Notes: generated by a model not told the origin, from the sequence alone. A stretch of 64,000 nucleotides of DNA from Ilex aquifolium (GCA_951799425.1 OX637401.1:33715780-33779779); one strand, 5' to 3'; shown: positions 1-12,500, numbered from the stretch's first letter. Made by a program: numbers and translations.

Positions 1-116
1 TTTTCATGACTTTTGATGTGAATAAAATGGTTAGGGATTCAAGAATTCTTTACAATGCCGCAAGAATCATCTTAATCAGAGACCGGAGTAAAAAGTTATG
101 TCAGAAATACTAAAGA
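1..116 (+). repeat. Partial monomer at the left edge
   Basis: Last 14 bp of a half B followed by the first 102 bp of half A, with the TTAATCAG and GTCAG markers. The array continues beyond the window to the left. Confidence 0.95.
41..50. other. 10-bp perfect palindrome with EcoRI site, once per monomer
   Basis: AAGAATTCTT is its own reverse complement and contains GAATTC. It recurs once per monomer at constant phase in half A (next at 420-429). One variant group (for example near 29575, 36770, 51915 and 55700) has AGAATTCATT, which keeps the EcoRI site but shortens the palindrome. EcoRI should reduce the array to a ladder of about 378 bp. Whether the dyad has a structural role is unknown. 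Confidence 0.9.
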
Positions 117-128
117 ATGGGAAATTAC

Positions 129-136
129 TTTTTTTT
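129..136 (+). other. T-run, hypervariable length and type marker
   Basis: Eight T in this copy. The same position has T4-G-T3 in the L, Ld and Lg types (e.g. 2009, 19806, 51607). It has T7 in the T7 type (16778, 17535, 18292, 27753, 31539) and T8 with one following C missing at 33053 and 34945. The variants follow HOR order rather than appearing at random, so they were amplified after arising. Confidence 0.85.
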
Positions 137-214
137 CCTAGTGGAGGGGAATGACCAACTATACCAAACTTCCATCACCATTTCGAACTTATTAGAAGAT
201 GAATCACCAATTTT

Positions 215-393
215 GATCTCAATATATTGGTTAGGGTTTCAAGTTCTCATTTCAATGCCGCAAGAGTTAGCTCAATCCGTGTTCGGGAGAAAAAGTTATG
301 TCCGATATACTATTTCATTTTAAAGGTGGACTACTTATTACACCAAACTTGCGTTACAATAGAGCCCATGCTAGGGGATTTTTCATGACTTTT
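215..393 (+). repeat. Half-unit B (179 bp) of the reference monomer
   Basis: Runs from GATCTCAATA to the base before the next GATGTGAATA. The blocks shared with half A sit at 228-236, 253-265, 290-302 and 342-350. The first three have exactly the same internal spacing as in A. Half B lacks 21 bp relative to A between the third and fourth block. Its 3' part (GTCCGATATAC through GAGCCCATGC) is the most invariant stretch of the array. Type markers are CCGTG/CCGAG, GGTGGAC/GGAGGAC, CTTGCG/CTTACG and variants of GCTAGAGG. Confidence 0.93.
231..239 (+). other. Telomere-like 9-mer TTAGGGTTT
   Basis: Half B carries TTAGGGTTT, nine nucleotides matching the permuted plant telomere repeat TTTAGGG. Half A has TTAGGGATT at the homologous place (31-39). 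Each monomer therefore has two TTAGGG cores, but they are isolated, not tandem, and are not telomere arrays. Confidence 0.6.
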
Positions 394-2765
394 GATGTGA
401 ATAAAATGGTTAGGGATTCAAGAATTCTTTACAATGCCGCAAGAATCATCTTATTCAGAGACCGGAGTAAAAAGTTATGTCAGAAATACTAAAGAATGAG
501 AAATTACTTTTGTTTCCTAGTGGAGGGGATGGCCATTATACCAAACTTCCATCACCATTTCGAACTTGTTAGAAGCTGAATCACCAATTTTGCTCTCAAT
601 ATATTGGTTAGGGTTTCAAGTTCTCATTTCAATGCCGCAAGAGTTAGCTCAATCCGAGTTCGGGAGAAAAAGTTATGTCCGATATACTATTTCATTTTAA
701 AGGTGGACTACTTATTACACCAAACTTGCGTTACAATAGAGCCCATGCTAGAGGATTTTTCATGACTTTTGATGTGAATAAAATGGTTAGGGATTCAAGA
801 ATTCTTTACAATGCCGCAAGAATCATCTTATTCAGAGACCGGAGTAAAAAGTTATGTCAGAAATACTAAAGAATGGGAAATTACTTTTTTTTCCTAGTGG
901 AGGGGAATGACCAACTATACCAAACTTCCATCACCATTTCGAACTTGTTAGAAGATGAATCACCAATTTTGATCTCAATATATTGGTTAGGGTTTCAAGT
1001 TCTCATTTCAATGCCGCAAGAGTTAGCTCAATCCGTGTTCGGGAGAAAAAGTTATGTCCGATATACTATTTCATTTTAAAGGTGGACTACTTATTACACC
1101 AAACTTGCGTTACAATAGAGCCCATGCTAGAGGATTTTTCATGACTTTTGATGTGAATAAAATGGTTAGGGATTCAAGAATTCTTTACAATGCCGCAAGA
1201 ATCATCTTATTCAGAGACCGGAGTAAAAAGTTATGTCAGAAATACTAAAGAATGAGAAATTACTTTTTTTTCCTAGTGGAGGGGATGGCCAACTATACCA
1301 AACTTCCATCACCATTTCGAACTTGTTAGAAGATGAATCACCAATTTTGATCTCAATATATTGGTTAGGGTTTCAAGTTCTCATTTCAATGCCGCAAGAG
1401 TTAGCTCAATCCGAGTTCGGGAGAAAAAGTTATGTCCGATATACTATTTCATTTTAAAGGTGGACTACTTATTACACCAAACTTGCGTTACAATAGAGCC
1501 CATGCTAGAGGATTTTTCATGACTTTTGATGTGAATAAAATGGTTAGGGATTCAAGAATTCTTTACAATGCCGCAAGAATCATCTTATTCAGAGACCGGA
1601 GTAAAAAGTTATGTCAGAAATACTAAAGAATGGGAAATTACTTTTTTTTCCTAGTGGAGGGGAATGACCAACTATACCAAACTTCCATCACCATTTCGAA
1701 CTTGTTAGAAGATGAATCACCAATTTTGATCTCAATATATTGGTTAGGGTTTCAAGTTCTCATTTCAATGCCGCAAGAGTTAGCTCAATCCGTGTTCGGG
1801 AGAAAAAGTTATGTCCGATATACTATTTCATTTTAAAGGTGGACTACTTATTACACCAAACTTGCGTTACAATAGAGCCCATGCTAGAGGATTTTTCATG
1901 ACTTTTGATGTGAATAAAATGGTTAGGGATTCAAGAATTCTTTACAATGCCGCAAGAATCATCTTATTCAGAGACCGGAGTAAAAAGTTATGTCAGAAAT
2001 ACTAAAGAATGAGAAATTACTTTTGTTTCCTAGTGGAGGGGATGGCCAACTATACCAAACTTCCATCACCATTTCGAACTTGTTAGAAGCTGAATCACCA
2101 ATTTTGATCTCAATATATTGGTTAGGGTTTCAAGTTCTCATTTCAATGCCGCAAGAGTTAGCTCAATCCGAGTTCGGGAGAAAAAGTTATGTCCGATATA
2201 CTATTTCATTTTAAAGGTGGACTACTTATTACACCAAACTTGCGTTACAATAGAGCCCATGCTAGAGGATTTTTCATGACTTTTGATGTGAATAAAATGG
2301 TTAGGGATTCAAGAATTCTTTACAATGCCGCAAGAATCATCTTATTCAGAGACCGGAGTAAAAAGTTATGTCAGAAATACTAAAGAATGGGAAATTACTT
2401 TTTTTTCCTAGTGGAGGGGAATGACCAACTATACCAAACTTCCATCACCATTTCGAACTTGTTAGAAGATGAATCACCAATTTTGATCTCAATATATTGG
2501 TTAGGGTTTCAAGTTCTCATTTCAATGCCGCAAGAGTTAGCTCAATCCGTGTTCGGGAGAAAAAGTTATGTCCGATATACTATTTCATTTTAAAGGTGGA
2601 CTACTTATTACACCAAACTTGCGTTACAATAGAGCCCATGCTAGAGGATTTTTCATGACTTTTGATGTGAATAAAATGGTTAGGGATTCAAGAATTCTTT
2701 ACAATGCCGCAAGAATCATCTTAATCAGAGACCGGAGTAAAAAGTTATGTCAGAAATACTAAAGA

Positions 2766-3144
2766 ATGGGAAATTACTTTTTTTTCCTAGTGGAGGGGAA
2801 TGACCAACTATACCAAACTTCCATCACCATTTCGAACTTGTTAGAAGATGAATCACCAATTTTGATCTCAATATATTGGTTAGGGTTTCAAGTTCTCATT
2901 TCAATGCCGCAAGAGTTAGCTCAATCCGAGTTCGGGAGAAAAAGTTATGTCCGATATACTATTTCATTTTAAAGGTGGACTACTTATTACACCAAACTTA
3001 CGTTACAATAGAGCCCATGCTAGAGGATTTTTCATGACTTTTGATGTGAATAAAATGGTTAGGGATTCAAGAATTCTTTACAATGCCGCAAGAATCATCT
3101 TATTCAGAGACCGGAGTAAAAAGTTATGTCAGAAATACTAAAGA
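2766..3144 (+). repeat. Hybrid monomer Xe/K (deletion junction)
   Basis: Its half A is type Xe (ACCAAACTT; GAATCACC at 2850-2857). Its half B has CTTACG (about 2998-3003) and the GTCAG ending, which elsewhere in the window accompany type K, as at 6552, 8067, 8824 and 10718. In the sister block these are two adjacent monomers, Xe (6173) then K (6552). A crossover between about 2857 and 3000 that joined Xe to K would remove exactly one monomer. That matches 9 versus 10 monomers in the two copies. Confidence 0.75.
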
Positions 3145-3522
3145 ATGAGAAATTACTTTTTTTTCCTAGTGGAGGGGATGGCCAACTATACCAAACTTCC
3201 ATCACCATTTCGAACTTGTTAGAAGATGAATCACCAATTTTGATCTCAATATATTGGTTAGGGTTTCAAGTTCTCATTTCAATGCCGCAAGAGTTAGCTC
3301 AATCCGAGTTCGGGAGAAAAAGTTATGTCCGATATACTATTTCATTTTAAAGGTGGACTACTTATTACACCAAACTTGCGTTACAATAGAGCCCATGCTA
3401 GAGGATTTTTCATGACTTTTGATGTGAATAAAATGGTTAGGGATTCAAGAATTCTTTACAATGCCGCAAGAATCATCTTAATCAGAGACCGGAGTAAAAA
3501 GTTATGTCAGAAATACTAAAGA

Positions 3523-6500
3523 ATGGGAAATTACTTTTTTTTCCTAGTGGAGGGGAATGACCAACTATACCAAACTTCCATCACCATTTCGAACTTATTA
3601 GAAGATGAATCACCAATTTTGATCTCAATATATTGGTTAGGGTTTCAAGTTCTCATTTCAATGCCGCAAGAGTTAGCTCAATCCGTGTTCGGGAGAAAAA
3701 GTTATGTCCGATATACTATTTCATTTTAAAGGTGGACTACTTATTACACCAAACTTGCGTTACAATAGAGCCCATGCTAGGGGATTTTTCATGACTTTTG
3801 ATGTGAATAAAATGGTTAGGGATTCAAGAATTCTTTACAATGCCGCAAGAATCATCTTATTCAGAGACCGGAGTAAAAAGTTATGTCAGAAATACTAAAG
3901 AATGAGAAATTACTTTTGTTTCCTAGTGGAGGGGATGGCCAACTATACCAAACTTCCATCACCATTTCGAACTTGTTAGAAGCTGAATCACCAATTTTGC
4001 TCTCAATATATTGGTTAGGGTTTCAAGTTCTCATTTCAATGCCGCAAGAGTTAGCTCAATCCGAGTTCGGGAGAAAAAGTTATGTCCGATATACTATTTC
4101 ATTTTAAAGGTGGACTACTTATTACACCAAACTTGCGTTACAATAGAGCCCATGCTAGAGGATTTTTCATGACTTTTGATGTGAATAAAATGGTTAGGGA
4201 TTCAAGAATTCTTTACAATGCCGCAAGAATCATCTTATTCAGAGACCGGAGTAAAAAGTTATGTCAGAAATACTAAAGAATGGGAAATTACTTTTTTTTC
4301 CTAGTGGAGGGGAATGACCAACTATACCAAACTTCCATCACCATTTCGAACTTGTTAGAAGATGAATCACCAATTTTGATCTCAATATATTGGTTAGGGT
4401 TTCAAGTTCTCATTTCAATGCCGCAAGAGTTAGCTCAATCCGTGTTCGGGAGAAAAAGTTATGTCCGATATACTATTTCATTTTAAAGGTGGACTACTTA
4501 TTACACCAAACTTGCGTTACAATAGAGCCCATGCTAGAGGATTTTTCATGACTTTTGATGTGAATAAAATGGTTAGGGATTCAAGAATTCTTTACAATGC
4601 CGCAAGAATCATCTTATTCAGAGACCGGAGTAAAAAGTTATGTCAGAAATACTAAAGAATGAGAAATTACTTTTTTTTCCTAGTGGAGGGGATGGCCAAC
4701 TATACCAAACTTCCATCACCATTTCGAACTTGTTAGAAGATGAATCACCAATTTTGATCTCAATATATTGGTTAGGGTTTCAAGTTCTCATTTCAATGCC
4801 GCAAGAGTTAGCTCAATCCGAGTTCGGGAGAAAAAGTTATGTCCGATATACTATTTCATTTTAAAGGTGGACTACTTATTACACCAAACTTGCGTTACAA
4901 TAGAGCCCATGCTAGAGGATTTTTCATGACTTTTGATGTGAATAAAATGGTTAGGGATTCAAGAATTCTTTACAATGCCGCAAGAATCATCTTATTCAGA
5001 GACCGGAGTAAAAAGTTATGTCAGAAATACTAAAGAATGGGAAATTACTTTTTTTTCCTAGTGGAGGGGAATGACCAACTATACCAAACTTCCATCACCA
5101 TTTCGAACTTGTTAGAAGATGAATCACCAATTTTGATCTCAATATATTGGTTAGGGTTTCAAGTTCTCATTTCAATGCCGCAAGAGTTAGCTCAATCCGT
5201 GTTCGGGAGAAAAAGTTATGTCCGATATACTATTTCATTTTAAAGGTGGACTACTTATTACACCAAACTTGCGTTACAATAGAGCCCATGCTAGAGGATT
5301 TTTCATGACTTTTGATGTGAATAAAATGGTTAGGGATTCAAGAATTCTTTACAATGCCGCAAGAATCATCTTATTCAGAGACCGGAGTAAAAAGTTATGT
5401 CAGAAATACTAAAGAATGAGAAATTACTTTTGTTTCCTAGTGGAGGGGATGGCCAACTATACCAAACTTCCATCACCATTTCGAACTTGTTAGAAGCTGA
5501 ATCACCAATTTTGATCTCAATATATTGGTTAGGGTTTCAAGTTCTCATTTCAATGCCGCAAGAGTTAGCTCAATCCGAGTTCGGGAGAAAAAGTTATGTC
5601 CGATATACTATTTCATTTTAAAGGTGGACTACTTATTACACCAAACTTGCGTTACAATAGAGCCCATGCTAGAGGATTTTTCATGACTTTTGATGTGAAT
5701 AAAATGGTTAGGGATTCAAGAATTCTTTACAATGCCGCAAGAATCATCTTATTCAGAGACCGGAGTAAAAAGTTATGTCAGAAATACTAAAGAATGGGAA
5801 ATTACTTTTTTTTCCTAGTGGAGGGGAATGACCAACTATACCAAACTTCCATCACCATTTCGAACTTGTTAGAAGATGAATCACCAATTTTGATCTCAAT
5901 ATATTGGTTAGGGTTTCAAGTTCTCATTTCAATGCCGCAAGAGTTAGCTCAATCCGTGTTCGGGAGAAAAAGTTATGTCCGATATACTATTTCATTTTAA
6001 AGGTGGACTACTTATTACACCAAACTTGCGTTACAATAGAGCCCATGCTAGAGGATTTTTCATGACTTTTGATGTGAATAAAATGGTTAGGGATTCAAGA
6101 ATTCTTTACAATGCCGCAAGAATCATCTTAATCAGAGACCGGAGTAAAAAGTTATGTCAGAAATACTAAAGAATGGGAAATTACTTTTTTTTCCTAGTGG
6201 AGGGGAATGACCAACTATACCAAACTTCCATCACCATTTCGAACTTGTTAGAAGATGAATCACCAATTTTGATCTCAATATATTGGTTAGGGTTTCAAGT
6301 TCTCATTTCAATGCCGCAAGAGTTAGCTCAATCCGAGTTCGGGAGAAAAAGTTATGTCCGATATACTATTTCATTTTAAAGGTGGACTACTTATTACACC
6401 AAACTTGCGTTACAATAGAGCCCATGCTAGAGGATTTTTCATGACTTTTGATGTGAATAAAATGGTTAGGGATTCAAGAATTCTTTACAATGCCGCAAGA

Positions 6501-7308
6501 ATCATCTTATTCAGAGACCGGAGTAAAAAGTTATGTCCGAAATACTAAAGAATGGGAAATTACTTTTTTTTCCTAGTGGAGGGGAATGACCAACTATACA
6601 AAACTTCCATCACCATTTCGAACTTGTTAGAAGATGAATTACCAATTTTGATCTCAATATATTGGTTAGGGTTTCAAGTTCTCATTTCAATGCCGCAAGA
6701 GTTAGCTCAATCCGAGTTCGGGAGAAAAAGTTATGTCCGATATACTATTTCATTTTAAAGGTGGACTACTTATTACACCAAACTTACGTTACAATAGAGC
6801 CCATGCTAGAGGATTTTTCATGACTTTTGATGTGAATAAAATGGTTAGGGATTCAAGAATTCTTTACAATGCCGCAAGAATCATCTTATTCAGAGACCGG
6901 AGTAAAAAGTTATGTCAGAAATACTAAAGAATGAGAAATTACTTTTTTTTCCTAGTGGAGGGGATGGCCAACTATACCAAACTTCCATCACCATTTCGAA
7001 CTTGTTAGAAGATGAATCACCAATTTTGATCTCAATATATTGGTTAGGGTTTCAAGTTCTCATTTCAATGCCGCAAGAGTTAGCTCAATCCGAGTTCGGG
7101 AGAAAAAGTTATGTCCGATATACTATTTCATTTTAAAGGTGGACTACTTATTACACCAAACTTGCGTTACAATAGAGCCCATGCTAGAGGATTTTTCATG
7201 ACTTTTGATGTGAATAAAATGGTTAGGGATTCAAGAATTCTTTACAATGCCGCAAGAATCATCTTATTCAGAGACCGGAGTAAAAAGTTATGTCAGAAAT
7301 ACTAAAGA
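3523..7308 (+). repeat. HOR block 1, copy 2: ten monomers, 3786 bp
   Basis: Monomer starts: 3523, 3902, 4280, 4659, 5037, 5416, 5794, 6173, 6552, 6931. Order: X L X F X L X Xe K F. It repeats the preceding 3406-bp block, including the rare CTTATTAG plus GCTAGGGG copy and the TTGCTCTC copy. It has one additional monomer, type K at 6552 (ACAAAACTT, GAATTACC, CTTACG). The difference from copy 1 is explained by the hybrid monomer at 2766. Confidence 0.92.
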
Positions 7309-9580
7309 ATGGGAAATTACTTTTTTTTCCTAGTGGAGGGGAATGACCAACTATACCAAACTTCCATCACCATTTCGAACTTGTTAGAAGATGAATCACC
7401 AATTTTGATCTCAATATATTGGTTAGGGTTTCAAGTTCTCATTTCAATGCCGCAAGAGTTGGCTCAATCCGTGTTCGGGAGAAAAAGTTATGTCCGATAT
7501 ACTATTTCATTTTAAAGGTGGACTACTTATTACACCAAACTTGCGTTACAATAGAGCCCATGCTAGAGGATTTTTGATGACTTTTGATGTGAATAAAATG
7601 GTTAGGGATTCAAGAATTCTTTACAATGCCGCAAGAATCATCTTAATCAGAGACCGGAGTAAAAAGTTATGTCAGAAATACTAAAGAATGGGAAATTACT
7701 TTTTTTTCCTAGTGGAGGGGAATGACCAACTATACCAAACTTCCATCACCATTTCGAACTTGTTAGAAGATGAATCACCAATTTTGATCTCAATATATTG
7801 GTTAGGGTTTCAAGTTCTCATTTCAATGCCGCAAGAGTTAGCTCAATCCGAGTTCGGGAGAAAAAGTTATGTCCGATATACTATTTCATTTTAAAGGTGG
7901 ACTACTTATTACACCAAACTTGCGTTACAATAGAGCCCATGCTAGAGGATTTTTCATGACTTTTGATGTGAATAAAATGGTTAGGGATTCAAGAATTCTT
8001 TACAATGCCGCAAGAATCATCTTATTCAGAGACCGGAGTAAAAAATTATGTCCGAAATACTAAAGAATGGGAAATTACTTTTTTTTCCTAGTGGAGGGGA
8101 ATGACCAACTATACAAAACTTCCATCACCATTTCGAACTTGTTAGAAGATGAATTACCAATTTTGATCTCAATATATTGGTTAGGGTTTCAAGTTCTCAT
8201 TTCAATGCCGCAAGAGTTAGCTCAATCCGAGTTCGGGAGAAAAAGTTATGTCCGATATACTATTTCATTTTAAAGGTGGACTACTTATTACACCAAACTT
8301 ACGTTACAATAGAGCCCATGCTAGAGGATTTTTCATGACTTTTGATGTGAATAAAATGGTTAGGGATTCAAGAATTCTTTACAATGCCGCAAGAATCATC
8401 TTATTCAGAGACCGGAGTAAAAAGTTATGTCAGAAATACTAAAGAATGAGAAATTATTTTTTTTTCCTAGTGGAGGGGATGGCCAACTATACCAAACTTC
8501 CATCACCATTTCGAACTTGTTAGAAGATGAATCACCAATTTTGATCTCAATATATTGGTTAGGGTTTCAAGTTCTCATTTCAATGCCGCAAGAGTTAGCT
8601 CAATCCGAGTTCGGGAGAAAAAGTTATGTCCGATATACTATTTCATTTTAAAGGTGGACTACTTATTACACCAAACTTGCGTTACAATAGAGCCCATGCT
8701 AGAGGATTTTTCATGACTTTTGATGTGAATAAAATGGTTAGGGATTCAAGAATTCTTTACAATGCCGCAAGAATCATCTTATTCAGAGACCGGAGTAAAA
8801 AGTTATGTCCGAAATACTAAAGAATGGGAAATTACTTTTTTTTCCTAGTGGAGGGGAATGACCAACTATACAAAACTTCCATCACCATTTCGAACTTGTT
8901 AGAAGATGAATTACCAATTTTGATCTCAATATATTGGTTAGGGTTTCAAGTTCTCATTTCAATGCCGCAAGAGTTAGCTCAATCCGAGTTCGGGAGAAAA
9001 AGTTATGTCCGATATACTATTTCATTTTAAAGGTGGACTACTTATTACACCAAACTTACGTTACAATAGAGCCCATGCTAGAGGATTTTTCATGACTTTT
9101 GATGTGAATAAAATGGTTAGGGATTCAAGAATTCTTTACAATGCCGCAAGAATCATCTTATTCAGAGACCGGAGTAAAAAGTTATGTCAGAAATACTAAA
9201 GAATGAGAAATTACTTTTTTTTCCTAGTGGAGGGGATGGCCAACTATACCAAACTTCCATCACCATTTCGAACTTGTTAGAAGATGAATCACCAATTTTG
9301 ATCTTAATATATTGGTTAGGGTTTCAAGTTCTCATTTCAATGCCGCAAGAGTTAGCTCAATCCGAGTTCGGGAGAAAAAGTTATGTCCGATATACTATTT
9401 CATTTTAAAGGTGGACTACTTATTACACCAAACTTGCGTTACAATAGAGCCCATGCTAGAGGATTTTTCATGACTTTTGATGTGAATAAAATGGTTAGGG
9501 ATTCAAGAATTCTTTACAATGCCGCAAGAATCATCTTAATCAGAGACCGGAGTAAAAAGTTATGTCAGAAATACTAAAGA
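7309..9580 (+). repeat. Transition block: 4-monomer unit decaying to K-F dimers
   Basis: Monomer starts: 7309 (X, with TTTTTGATGAC instead of TTTTTCATGAC), 7688 (Xe), 8067 (K), 8446 (F), 8824 (K), 9203 (F). With 6173, 6552 and 6931 this gives Xe K F X, then Xe K F, then K F. So a 1515-bp period (6173 to 7688) shortens to 757 bp (8067 to 8824). The copy at 8446 has an extra T next to its T-run through a C-to-T change. The copy at 9203 has GATCTTAAT, a mark that reappears at 14127. Confidence 0.85.
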
Positions 9581-12500
9581 ATGAGAAATTACTTTTTTTT
9601 CCTAGTGGAGGGGAATGACCAACTATACCAAACTTCCATCACCATTTCAAACTTGTTAGAAGATGAATCACCAATTTTGATCTCAATATATTGGTTAGGG
9701 TTTCAAGTTCTCATTTCAATGCCGCAAGAGTTAGCTCAATCCGTGTTCGGGAGAAAAAGTTATGTCCGATATACTATTTCATTTTAAAGGTGGACTACTT
9801 ATTACACCAAACTTGCGTTACAATAGAGCCCATGCTAGAGGATTTTTCATGACTTTTGATGTGAATAAAATGGTTAGGGATTCAAGAATTCTTTACAATG
9901 CCGCAAGAATCATCTTATTCAGAGACTGGAGTAAAAAGTTATGTCAGAAATACTAAAGAATGGGAAATTACTTTTTTTTCCTAGTGGAGGGGAATGACCA
10001 ACTATACCAAACTTCCATCACCATTTCGAACTTGTTAGAAGATGAATCACCAATTTTGATCTCAATATATTGGTTAGGGTTTCAAGTTCTCATTTCAATG
10101 CCGCAAGAGTTAGCTCAATCCGTGTTCGGGAGAAAAAGTTATGTCCGATATACTATTTCATTTTAAAGGTGGACTACTTATTACACCAAACTTGCGTTAC
10201 AATAGAGCCCATGCTAGAGGATTTTTCATGACTTTTGATGTGAATAAAATGGTTAGGGATTCAAGAATTCTTTACAATGCCGCAAGAATCATCTTAATCA
10301 GAGACCGGAGTAAAAAGTTATGTCAGAAATACTAAAGAATGGGAAATTACTTTTTTTTCCTAGTGGAGGGGAATGACCAACTATACCAAACTTCCATCAC
10401 CATTTCGAACTTGTTAGAAGATGAATCACCAATTTTGATCTCAATATATTGGTTAGGGTTTCAAGTTCTCATTTCAATGCCGCAAGAGTTAGCTCAATCC
10501 GTGTTCGGGAGAAAAAGTTATGTCCGATATACTATTTCATTTTAAAGGTGGACTACTTATTACACCAAACTTGCGTTACAATAGAGCCCATGCTAGAGGA
10601 TTTTTCATGACTTTTGATGTGAATAAAATGGTTAGGGATTCAAGAATTCTTTACAATGCCGCAAGAATCATCTTATTCAGAGACCGGAGTAAAAAGTTAT
10701 GTCCGAAATACTAAAGAATGGGAAATTACTTTTTTTTCCTAGTGGAGGGGAATGACCAACTATACAAAACTTCCATCACCATTTCGAACTTGTTAGAAGA
10801 TGAATTACCAATTTTGATCTCAATATATTGGTTAGGGTTTCAAGTTCTCATTTCAATGCCGCAAGAGTTAGCTCAATCCGAGTTCGGGAGAAAAAGTTAT
10901 GTCCGATATACTATTTCATTTTAAAGGTGGACTACTTATTACACCAAACTTACGTTACAATAGAGCCCATGCTAGAGGATTTTTCATGACTTTTGATGTG
11001 AATAAAATGGTTAGGGATTCAAGAATTCTTTACAATGCCGCAAGAATCATCTTATTCAGAGACCGGAGTAAAAAGTTATGTCAGAAATACTAAAGAATGA
11101 GAAATTACTTTTTTTTCCTAGTGGAGGGGATGGCCAACTATACCAAACTTCCATCACCATTTCGAACTTGTTAGAAGATGAATCACCAATTTTGATCTCA
11201 ATATATTGGTTAGGGTTTCAAGTTCTCATTTCAATGCCGCAAGAGTTAGCTCAATCCGAGTTCGGGAGAAAAAGTTATGTCCGATATACTATTTCATTTT
11301 AAAGGTGGACTACTTATTACACCAAACTTGCGTTACAATAGAGCCCATGCTAGAGGATTTTTCATGACTTTTGATGTGAATAAAATGGTTAGGGATTCAA
11401 GAATTCTTTACAATGCCGCAAGAATCATCTTAATCAGAGACCGGAGTAAAAAGTTATGTCAGAAATACTAAAGAATGAGAAATTACTTTTTTTTCCTAGT
11501 GGAGGGGAATGACCAACTATACCAAACTTCCATCACCATTTCAAACTTGTTAGAAGATGAATCACCAATTTTGATCTCAATATATTGGTTAGGGTTTCAA
11601 GTTCTCATTTCAATGCCGCAAGAGTTAGCTCAATCCGTGTTCGGGAGAAAAAGTTATGTCCGATATACTATTTCATTTTAAAGGTGGACTACTTATTACA
11701 CCAAACTTGCGTTACAATAGAGCCCATGCTAGAGGATTTTTCATGACTTTTGATGTGAATAAAATGGTTAGGGATTCAAGAATTCTTTACAATGCCGCAA
11801 GAATCATCTTATTCAGAGACCGGAGTAAAAAGTTATGTCAGAAATACTAAAGAATGGGAAATTACTTTTTTTTCCTAGTGGAGGGGAATGACCAACTATA
11901 CCAAACTTCCATCACCATTTCGAACTTGTTAGAAGATGAATCACCAATTTTGATCTCAATATATTGGTTAGGGTTTCAAGTTCTCATTTCAATGCCGCAA
12001 GAGTTAGCTCAATCCGTGTTCGGGAGAAAAAGTTATGTCCGATATACTATTTCATTTTAAAGGTGGACTACTTATTACACCAAACTTGCGTTACAATAGA
12101 GCCCATGCTAGAGGATTTTTCATGACTTTTGATGTGAATAAAATGGTTAGGGATTCAAGAATTCTTTACAATGCCGCAAGAATCATCTTAATCAGAGACC
12201 GGAGTAAAAAGTTATGTCAGAAATACTAAAGAATGGGAAATTACTTTTTTTTCCTAGTGGAGGGGAATGACCAACTATACCAAACTTCCATCACCATTTC
12301 GAACTTGTTAGAAGATGAATCACCAATTTTGATCTCAATATATTGGTTAGGGTTTCAAGTTCTCATTTCAATGCCGCAAGAGTTAGCTCAATCCGTGTTC
12401 GGGAGAAAAAGTTATGTCCGATATACTATTTCATTTTAAAGGTGGACTACTTATTACACCAAACTTGCGTTACAATAGAGCCCATGCTAGAGGATTTTTC

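Larger units (their letters stand above)
15..214 (+). repeat. Half-unit A (200 bp) of the reference monomer
   Basis: Runs from GATGTGAATA to the base before GATCTCAATA. It holds four blocks shared with half B: TGGTTAGGG (28-36), CAATGCCGCAAGA (53-65), AAAAAGTTATGTC (90-102) and ACCAAACTT (163-171). It also carries the A-specific features: the palindrome AAGAATTCTT (41-50), the T8 run (129-136) and the G-rich CTAGTGGAGGGG. Most length and type variation of the array lies in this half: T8, T7 or T4-G-T3, and GGAATGACC (379-bp copies) versus GGATGGCC (378-bp copies). Confidence 0.93.
15..393 (+). repeat. Reference monomer (379 bp), an ancient A+B dimer
   Basis: Used here as the type copy. It starts at GATGTGAATA and ends just before the next GATGTGAATA. 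The first 200 bp (half A) and following 179 bp (half B) are diverged copies of one ancestral unit of roughly 180-200 bp. By hand, the first 97 bp of each half align gap-free with 73 identities, and the last 53 bp align gap-free with 34. The middle segment is 50 bp in A and 29 bp in B. The ancestral unit length is close to one nucleosome plus linker, as in many plant and animal centromeric satellites. The present unit of homogenisation is the dimer, because all copies of A resemble each other far more than they resemble B. Confidence 0.95.
117..3522 (+). repeat. HOR block 1, copy 1: nine monomers, 3406 bp
   Basis: Monomer starts: 117, 496, 873, 1252, 1630, 2009, 2387, 2766, 3145. Order of types: X L X F X L X Xe F. 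X means T8, GGAATGACC and CCGTG. L means T4-G-T3, GGATGGCC and CTGAATC. F means GAGAAATT, T8, GGATGGCC and CCGAG. Xe is X with CCGAG. The alternation of 379- and 378-bp monomers gives a local 757-bp dimer. The first monomer carries rare CTTATTAG and GCTAGGGG variants and the second carries TTGCTCTC. The same rare variants in the same order mark the start of the next block at 3523. The monomer at 496 has lost one base at GGCCATTATA (531-540). Confidence 0.93.

Noticed and set aside
231..239. Interstitial telomere tract
   Set aside because: Only one isolated 9-nt match per half B and a 6-nt core in half A; never two tandem telomere repeats.
15..393. CENP-B box (pattern NTTCGNNNNANNCGGGN)
   Set aside because: The TTCG occurrences (TTTCGAACTT and GTTCGGGAGA) are not followed by an A and CGGG at the required spacing.
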